In this document: one piece after another, positions 58,787 to 64,000 of the stretch
How positions within the stretch are numbered: the first letter of the stretch is position 1
How the letters are laid out: each line of letters starts with the position of its first letter
Notes under the pieces: model-generated
The model's input: only the letters and a program-made list of their open reading frames with translations
What the model was told of the DNA's origin: nothing
Database searches by the model: none
Program-made: the position numbers and the translations under genes
Source: Paenibacillus sp. FSL H8-0537
GTDB taxonomy: Bacteria > Bacillota > Bacilli > Paenibacillales > Paenibacillaceae
NCBI RefSeq assembly: GCF_038051995.1
Contig: NZ_CP150290.1
Span: forward strand, 1,599,501 to 1,663,500
Reading direction: 5' to 3'
Length of the DNA stretch: 64,000 bases

Positions 58787-60532
58787 ATGAAAAAAGGGCG
58801 GATTTTAGTCGATTTTCTAAAGCAAAGCTGGCCTTTATATGCTGTTGCCGTTCTGCTGCATGTCGCATCCAGCATCATTCAGGTGTTCTTCCCGCAGGTG
58901 CTGGGTAGGTTTACGGATGCGCTGCAAAATAACGGTTTATCAAGCGGGCTTATTCAAAAATACAGCCTGCTGCTGCTCGCCATTGGCGCGAGCTACGTTG
59001 TGCTGGCTTGTGTGGCGCAATTTCTCATCATGTACATTGGCAGACGCTTTGAGCGATTGACGCGCAGCAAGCTGTTTATGCATTTTACAGGACTCAGCGA
59101 ACGTTTTTATTCGAAAAATGGCGTCGGCAAGCTGCTGAGCTATGTCGTCAATGACGTCACCGGAGTGAGGGAGTCGATCTCGATGGGCGTCAATCAGACG
59201 GCCAGTGCGGTGACGCTGTTTTTCGCCGTCGTGACGATGATGCTTTACAGCGGCATCCCGCTGTTTTTGCTAGCCTCGTCCATTGTGCCGCTGCTGCTGA
59301 TCCCATTCATCGTAACGAGATTCGGTCCTGTCATTATGCAGCGCTCCAAAAAAGTGCAGGCCTCGCTCGCCACGATGACGGAATCAGCGGAGGAGCAGTT
59401 CGGGGGCATACGCGTCACCAAGAAGTTTGCTGTTGAATCGGTCATGAATGAGCGTTTTTTCACAACGGTGGATCAAATCAAGGACAACCAGCTTCGTCTG
59501 GTCCGGGTATCATCGATTTTTCAAGCAATCATCCCATTTCTCGGCGCGTTATCTTTAATTATAGCGATTTCGTTAGGCGGCTACTTAACGGTGAACGGCG
59601 AGCTGTCGCTGGGGCATTTTGTGGCATTGACGCTTTACATACGGATGCTCATGAACCCGCTTCAGCAGATTGGCACGGTTATTAATACGATGCAGCGTTC
59701 CCGCGCTTCACTGGAGAGGCTGAACGAGCTGCTGTCAGAGACGCCGGACATTCAGGAAAGCAAGGCTGCCGCTTCGCTTGATTTGCAGGGCAAGAGCATT
59801 CATGTTGAGGGACTGTCTTTTACTTATCCGGGGGCTCGCGGAGCTGCGCTGCGGGATATTCGGCTGGATATTCGTCCGGGTATGACGATTGGCATCGTAG
59901 GGGCGACAGGCAGCGGCAAGACAACGCTGATGAAGCTGCTCCTGCGCACCTATGAGGCGCCGAGGGGCAGCATTCGTTTTGCTGAGACGGATATTCGCGA
60001 CATTACGCTGGAGAGCCTGCGCAGCCAAATTGGCTATGTGCCGCAGGATGGTTTTCTATTCAGCACCTCTATTCGCGATAATATTGCTTTTTCGGATCGG
60101 GGGCGAGAAATGGACGCTGTTGAGGAATCAGCAAAGCAGGCGCAAATTTTTGAAAATATTATGGCGTTTCCCGAGCAGTTCGAGACGAAGCTCGGAGAAC
60201 GGGGCGTGACGCTGTCAGGCGGACAGCGCCAGCGAACGAGTCTTGCGAGAGGCTTCATTAAGCAGGCTCCGCTTATGATTTTGGATGACAGTGTAAGCGC
60301 AGTCGATGCTGTAACCGAGACGGAAATTATGAATACGGTACGCAGAATGCGCAAAGGAAAAACGACGATTATTGTGGCCCATCGCATTAGTGCGATCAAG
60401 CATGCCGATCAAATAATCGTCATGAAGGGCGGAACGATAGCGCAGCAGGGAACCCATGCCGAGCTGTCGGCGAAGCCGGGCTTATACGCATCGCTGTGTG
60501 CGATTCAGGAGGAGGGAGAAGCAGATGGCTAA
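58787..60532 (+). CDS. ABC transporter, fused permease/ATPase (half-exporter 1)
   Basis: Six-segment membrane domain (about residues 1-310) followed by an ATPase domain. Walker A GATGSGKTT, signature VTLSGGQRQR and Walker B LMILDDSVSA. In the Walker B the residue after Asp is Asp, not the catalytic Glu, so this site is probably degenerate, as in heterodimeric exporters such as BmrC/D. ATG 58787 has GGAG 11 bases before it. It overlaps the next gene, which has an intact Glu. Confidence 0.92.
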   Translation: MKKGRILVDFLKQSWPLYAVAVLLHVASSIIQVFFPQVLGRFTDALQNNGLSSGLIQKYSLLLLAIGASYVVLACVAQFLIMYIGRRFERLTRSKLFMHFTGLSERFYSKNGVGKLLSYVVNDVTGVRESISMGVNQTASAVTLFFAVVTMMLYSGIPLFLLASSIVPLLLIPFIVTRFGPVIMQRSKKVQASLATMTESAEEQFGGIRVTKKFAVESVMNERFFTTVDQIKDNQLRLVRVSSIFQAIIPFLGALSLIIAISLGGYLTVNGELSLGHFVALTLYIRMLMNPLQQIGTVINTMQRSRASLERLNELLSETPDIQESKAAASLDLQGKSIHVEGLSFTYPGARGAALRDIRLDIRPGMTIGIVGATGSGKTTLMKLLLRTYEAPRGSIRFAETDIRDITLESLRSQIGYVPQDGFLFSTSIRDNIAFSDRGREMDAVEESAKQAQIFENIMAFPEQFETKLGERGVTLSGGQRQRTSLARGFIKQAPLMILDDSVSAVDAVTETEIMNTVRRMRKGKTTIIVAHRISAIKHADQIIVMKGGTIAQQGTHAELSAKPGLYASLCAIQEEGEADG

Positions 60533-62354
60533 TTCCATTCGCAATTGGGAGGCTGACCAGAGGGCTGAGCGGCAAACGGGCGAAAACCAGCCGAAGCCGG
60601 ATATAAAATATGTGTCAGCATTCCGGGCGCTATCTTCCTTTGCTAAACCCCATAAATGGAGCTTTGCGCTAATCTTCTTCTGTACGCTGCTGGCTATAGC
60701 TGCGGAATTGCTCCAACCTTATCTGGTGAAAGTCATTATTGATGATCATTTGATGGCGGGCAAGGGAGAGTATGGTGCCATTATCGGCATAGGAGCTTTG
60801 TATTTGGGCTTAGCAGCAATGAGCCTGCTGTTCACCTATTTGCAGAACAATATGCTGCAATACACAGGGCAAAGCATTGTGGCGAAAGTCCGCAAGCAGC
60901 TGTTCGAGCATATTTCCAAGCTGTCGATGTCTTATTTTGACCGCACCTCAAGCGGAAGCCTGATTACCCACGTATCCAGCGATACAGAATCGCTGAATCA
61001 GCTGTTCAGCCAAGTGCTGATGAGTGTGCTGCGCGATGGCATGACATTGGTGTTCATTATATTTTTGATGTTCCAGCTGGATGCACAGCTTGCGCTTTAC
61101 TGCTTGCTTCTGCTGCCGATTATCGCGGGCATCGCCATTGGTTTTCGTTCTTATATGCGCCGGACCTATCAGCGTGCGCGCACGCAGCTCTCCCGGCTCA
61201 TAGCTTTTACTGCTGAAAATTTAGCAGGCATGAATCTGATTCAGGTTTTTCATCAGGAGAAGGAGCAGCAGCGGGAGTTTACGGCGCGCAATGAAGGCTA
61301 TTTCCGAGCTAATATGAAGGAAGTGAAGACGCAGGTATGGTTTCGCTGCTCCTTTGATATATTAAGTAATCTGTCAATTGCTTTCGTTACGTGGCTTGGC
61401 GGCATGGCGGTGTTGAACAAGCAAATGGATTTCGGCGTGCTTTACGCGTTTATTACGTATATCCGTCTGTTTTTCCAGCCGCTTAACACGATTACACAGC
61501 AGTGGAATACGCTGCAATCGGCGACGGTTGCGGTCACCCGCATCTGGGGCATATTTGCGCTTAAGCCGGAGGTGGAGAACCAGGCGATGCCGCATGCGCT
61601 TGCGAAAGTGCACGTACGTGGCGATATCGAATTTGACCATGTTGTATTTGGTTATGGGCAGCGGCCTCCTGTCATTCAGGGCTTATCACTGCGTATCCGG
61701 GCAGGGGAGCGAATTGGCATCGTTGGCACGACTGGTGCAGGCAAAAGCTCGCTGATCAGCCTGCTCTGCCGTTTCTATGATGTTCGCTCTGGCGGCGTGC
61801 GAATCGACGGCACGGACGTACGCGATATGGAGCAATCGCAGCTGCACCGTATCGTCGGCCTCGTTCAGCAGGAGCCCTATCTTTATTCGGGCAGCGTACT
61901 GGATAATGTGCGGCTGTTCGATACAGATATTGATGAGGATACGGTTATCGAAGCATGCCGCCTGGTTGGAGCGGATGCGATTATTCAGCGAATGAGCGAT
62001 GGCTATAATACGCGGCTGTCCGAGCGGGGAAGCGGCTTGTCTGCCGGCGAGCGGCAGTTGATTTCTTTTGCCCGAATTATCGTATTTCAGCCCAAAATTC
62101 TCATTCTCGACGAAGCGACGGCGAATCTTGATTCCTACAGCGAGCAGCTGCTGGAGCAGGCGCTTGCGATCGTATCGAAGGGGCGCACGACGATTATTAT
62201 CGCCCACCGCCTTTCTACAGTAATGAAGGCCGATCGCATTATTGTCATGCGCAAGGGTGAAATTGCCGAGCAGGGCACGCATGCAGAGCTGGTGAGACGG
62301 CATGGCTATTATGAGGAGCTGTATCGCCATTCGCGGGGAAAAGTATTCGCGTGA
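60525..62354 (+). CDS. ABC transporter, fused permease/ATPase (half-exporter 2)
   Basis: Second subunit of the heterodimeric exporter, 609 residues. A polar N-terminal stretch of about 40 residues precedes six membrane segments and the ATPase: Walker A GTTGAGKSS, signature SGLSAGERQL and Walker B ILILDEATAN with the catalytic Glu. ATG 60525 has GGAGGGAGAAG directly upstream; it overlaps the previous gene by 8 bases. Together the two resemble YheH/YheI or BmrC/BmrD-type multidrug exporters. Substrate unknown. Confidence 0.92.
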   Translation: MANSIRNWEADQRAERQTGENQPKPDIKYVSAFRALSSFAKPHKWSFALIFFCTLLAIAAELLQPYLVKVIIDDHLMAGKGEYGAIIGIGALYLGLAAMSLLFTYLQNNMLQYTGQSIVAKVRKQLFEHISKLSMSYFDRTSSGSLITHVSSDTESLNQLFSQVLMSVLRDGMTLVFIIFLMFQLDAQLALYCLLLLPIIAGIAIGFRSYMRRTYQRARTQLSRLIAFTAENLAGMNLIQVFHQEKEQQREFTARNEGYFRANMKEVKTQVWFRCSFDILSNLSIAFVTWLGGMAVLNKQMDFGVLYAFITYIRLFFQPLNTITQQWNTLQSATVAVTRIWGIFALKPEVENQAMPHALAKVHVRGDIEFDHVVFGYGQRPPVIQGLSLRIRAGERIGIVGTTGAGKSSLISLLCRFYDVRSGGVRIDGTDVRDMEQSQLHRIVGLVQQEPYLYSGSVLDNVRLFDTDIDEDTVIEACRLVGADAIIQRMSDGYNTRLSERGSGLSAGERQLISFARIIVFQPKILILDEATANLDSYSEQLLEQALAIVSKGRTTIIIAHRLSTVMKADRIIVMRKGEIAEQGTHAELVRRHGYYEELYRHSRGKVFA

Positions 62355-62444
62355 GCTGATTAAATCGTTCGAAAAATGGGTATGAATAGCAGGTATGTGT
62401 TTTGCGCGAGAAAAGTAAAAAACTAGCAATGGACTTTGGGGTTT

Positions 62445-62473
62445 TTGTCATTTTATATTAGATTTGATATAGT
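62445..62473 (+). promoter_or_regulatory. Promoter of the von Willebrand A gene
   Basis: TTGTCA at 62445-62450 and TATAGT at 62468-62473 with 17-base spacing, 30 bases before the TTG start. Confidence 0.6.
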
Positions 62474-62502
62474 TAATAGTATCAAGCTAAGGAGGGATCT
62501 CT

Positions 62503-63270
62503 TTGAGTATTGATCTAAGGAAGCAAGCGGAAGACCATTTAATTGATTTGAAGAAGAAAGCGACGATTTCCTTAACTAAGCGGGGGCTGAACGGGCAGGT
62601 TGCCCGGGTAGCAGCCGTGTTCGATATTTCCGGCTCAATGACTAATTTGTACAGAAGCGGCATTATTCAAAAAACGGCGGAGCGCGCGCTTGCGCTTGCG
62701 ATGAATTTTGATGATAACGGTGCGGCGGATGTATTCGCATTCGGACTGAGCAACCATGAAATTGGGGAAATATATCAAGCGAATTTTTATCAATTTGTAG
62801 AGCGGGAAATTACGAGCAAGCACAAGCTTGAGATGGGCACGCAATATGCGGGCGTCATGAAGCAGATCGCGGACTTTTATTATCCAGGGGCGCTGAAGCT
62901 TACCCGCAAGGGCGGTTTTCTCGGCTTGGGCAGCCGGACGGAATATGAAATAGATGCATCCAAAGTTAAAAATGATCCGCCCGTGTATGTCCTGTTTTTT
63001 ACAGATGGGGACAACTCCGACAAAGAGGAGACGCGCGAGCTGATTCGCGGCTTGTCACGCCTGGGGATTTTCTTCCAGTTTGTCGGCATTGGCAATGAGC
63101 GCTTCTATTTCCTGGACGAGCTGGACAACCTGGATGGCCGTTATATCGACAATGCGAATTTCCTCAAGGTGAAAAACCTCGATAAAATTTCCGACGACGA
63201 TTTGTATGACAGCCTACTTGTCGAATTCCCGACATGGCTTAAGGAAGCCAAAGCCAAACAATTATTCTAA
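62503..63270 (+). CDS. Von Willebrand A domain protein, tellurium-resistance (TerF) type
   Basis: A 255-residue cytoplasmic vWA protein. The metal site is visible: VFDISGSMTNL (MIDAS, about residues 39-49) and FFTDGDNSD (about 163-171). Length and SIDLRKQAEDHLIDLKKK at the start agree with TerF/YceE-neighbour proteins of ter operons, where they accompany TerD-family proteins in resistance to tellurite, phage and envelope stress. TTG start with AAGGAGGGATC. The next gene is a TerD family gene with its own promoter, and the two likely belong to one stress module. Confidence 0.85.
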   Translation: MSIDLRKQAEDHLIDLKKKATISLTKRGLNGQVARVAAVFDISGSMTNLYRSGIIQKTAERALALAMNFDDNGAADVFAFGLSNHEIGEIYQANFYQFVEREITSKHKLEMGTQYAGVMKQIADFYYPGALKLTRKGGFLGLGSRTEYEIDASKVKNDPPVYVLFFTDGDNSDKEETRELIRGLSRLGIFFQFVGIGNERFYFLDELDNLDGRYIDNANFLKVKNLDKISDDDLYDSLLVEFPTWLKEAKAKQLF

Positions 63271-63338
63271 ATAAATGACAGGTTAATCCAGCCTTTTCTT
63301 CCCTTAATAAAATCTTTATACGATTTGCTGAAATTCTC

Positions 63339-63365
63339 TGAAACTTGTTGGGCGCTACATCCGTA
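63339..63365 (+). promoter_or_regulatory. ECF sigma factor promoter (sigma-W-like) of the TerD gene
   Basis: TGAAAC at 63339-63344 and CGTA at 63362-63365, 17 bases apart, match the B. subtilis sigma-W pattern TGAAAC-N16/17-CGTA. In B. subtilis the terD-like yceCDEFGHI operon is controlled by ECF sigma factors, which supports the reading. Confidence 0.75.
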
Positions 63366-63441
63366 GAAAAGGTAGAATGAAAACGAAAGCCACAGATGAC
63401 GAAGCTGCTTCGCCTGATGTGGGAAGGAGGTGACCTCGAAC

Positions 63442-64000
63442 ATGAGTATTAATCTGGTTAAGGGACAGAAAATCGATTTGACCAAAGGAACCTCCGGTCT
63501 TACCAAGCTTATGGTTGGTCTTGGCTGGGACCCAGCGGTGGAAGAGAAGAAAAGCTTTTTCGGAATGGGACGGAAGCAGGCGGCTAACATTGACTGTGAC
63601 GCTTCGGCACTGATGCTGAATGCTAACGGAAAGCTGGCAAGCCGCGAAAGCCTCATCTGCTTCTATAATAAGCAAAGTGCCTGCAACTCGGTCATTCACT
63701 CGGGTGATAATATCACGGGTGAAGGCGATGGTGATGACGAGCAAATCGGTATCGATTTGGCGAAAGTGCCAGCTGATGTGGAGAAAATTCTAGTCGTTGT
63801 CAACATTTATGAAGCTGAAGCAAGAAAGCAGGATTTCGGCATGATCCGCTCGGCTTATATCCGGGTCTTAAATGCAAATAATATGCAAGAGCTGGTAAAG
63901 TTTAATTTGACGGATAATTATTCCGGCATGACCGCTCTGATTACAGGTGAGCTTTACCGTCACAATGGCGAATGGAAATTCAACGCCATCGGTGAAGGAG
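63442..64000 (+). CDS. TerD family protein, 3' end outside window
   Basis: Cytoplasmic calcium-binding stress protein of the TerD family. INLVKGQKIDLTKG at the start, then VGLGWDP, IDCDASALML, IHSGDNITGEGDGDDEQI (acidic calcium loop), NIYEAEARKQDFG and NGEWKFNAIGEG agree with the domain in order, and the window ends just before the usual last strand. The ATG at 63442 has GAAGGAGGTGACC upstream. The gene is preceded by an ECF-type promoter and follows a vWA gene. More ter genes probably follow outside the window. Confidence 0.92.
   Translation, partial: MSINLVKGQKIDLTKGTSGLTKLMVGLGWDPAVEEKKSFFGMGRKQAANIDCDASALMLNANGKLASRESLICFYNKQSACNSVIHSGDNITGEGDGDDEQIGIDLAKVPADVEKILVVVNIYEAEARKQDFGMIRSAYIRVLNANNMQELVKFNLTDNYSGMTALITGELYRHNGEWKFNAIGEG

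Noticed and set aside
57867..62354. Prophage remnant (amidase followed by transporters)
   Set aside because: Only the amidase is phage-like; no structural, integrase or holin genes are present.

Overview
The window comes from a spore-forming, low-to-mid GC Gram-positive bacterium, most likely a Paenibacillus or close relative. The evidence is an H-type small acid-soluble spore protein, a 50-residue CmpA-like cortex protein, strong GGAGG-type ribosome sites with frequent TTG and GTG starts, an S-layer-homology protein, and an order tex ... cmpA ... sprT-like ... tRNA-Asn/Ser/Glu/Lys/Leu that recalls the Bacillus subtilis tex-cmpA-ydcK-trnS region. No prophage, insertion sequence or CRISPR array was found.

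Layout. 0-5 kb: the 3' part of an LCP ligase gene, a small cysteine-rich protein, a two-gene ABC exporter, and a bactofilin/M23 peptidase pair on the minus strand. 5.3-28.9 kb: a large cell-surface glycan locus. A minus-strand O-antigen-ligase-like protein with a tetratricopeptide-like tail is followed by a plus-strand run of about 21 kb. That run encodes two Wzt-type ATPases, one Wzm permease, a sulfotransferase next to an APS kinase, a methyltransferase, an acyltransferase, several GT2 glycosyltransferases, an extracytoplasmic glycosylation module (polytopic protein, epimerase, polyprenyl-phosphate GT, DUF2304, SMR-like flippase), rmlACBD and a WbaP/WsfP-type priming transferase. This is the architecture of the S-layer glycosylation (slg) loci described in Paenibacillus alvei and Geobacillus. 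The unusual part is an in-operon route from APS to PAPS to a sulfated product. By eye, the stretch from 7.7 to 22 kb is clearly more AT-rich than its flanks.

29-41 kb: housekeeping and stress genes: cardiolipin synthase, sspH, DedA, a thioredoxin-like protein, a metallo-beta-lactamase-fold hydrolase, tex, an Rrf2 regulator with a nitroreductase, cmpA, an MFS/quinone-reductase pair divergent from an HxlR regulator, and a SprT-like protein. 41.4-42.0 kb: five tRNA genes. 42-46 kb: a DUF4127 protein, a small membrane protein and an SLH protein.

46.2-48.1 kb: a response-regulator gene has lost its 3' half and is fused out of frame to a beta-galactosidase (GH42) gene that has lost its 5' half, a deletion scar. 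48.1-49.4 kb: two orphan small transcription units, a structured RNA ending in a terminator, a ten-copy AAGT microsatellite, and tRNA-Glu and tRNA-Leu genes without encoded CCA. 49.4-64 kb: a YkuK homologue, a pyridoxamine-oxidase-like protein, a SEC-C protein, a secreted PL9-type pectate lyase with a likely cre site and an AraC regulator, an AI-2E transporter homologue, hflKC, an amidase, a heterodimeric ABC exporter, and a von Willebrand A protein followed by a TerD gene. The TerD gene has a near-perfect ECF-sigma (sigma-W-like) promoter and runs off the end of the window.

All assignments come from reading the sequence and recalling family motifs; no database search was run. Residue positions are approximate.
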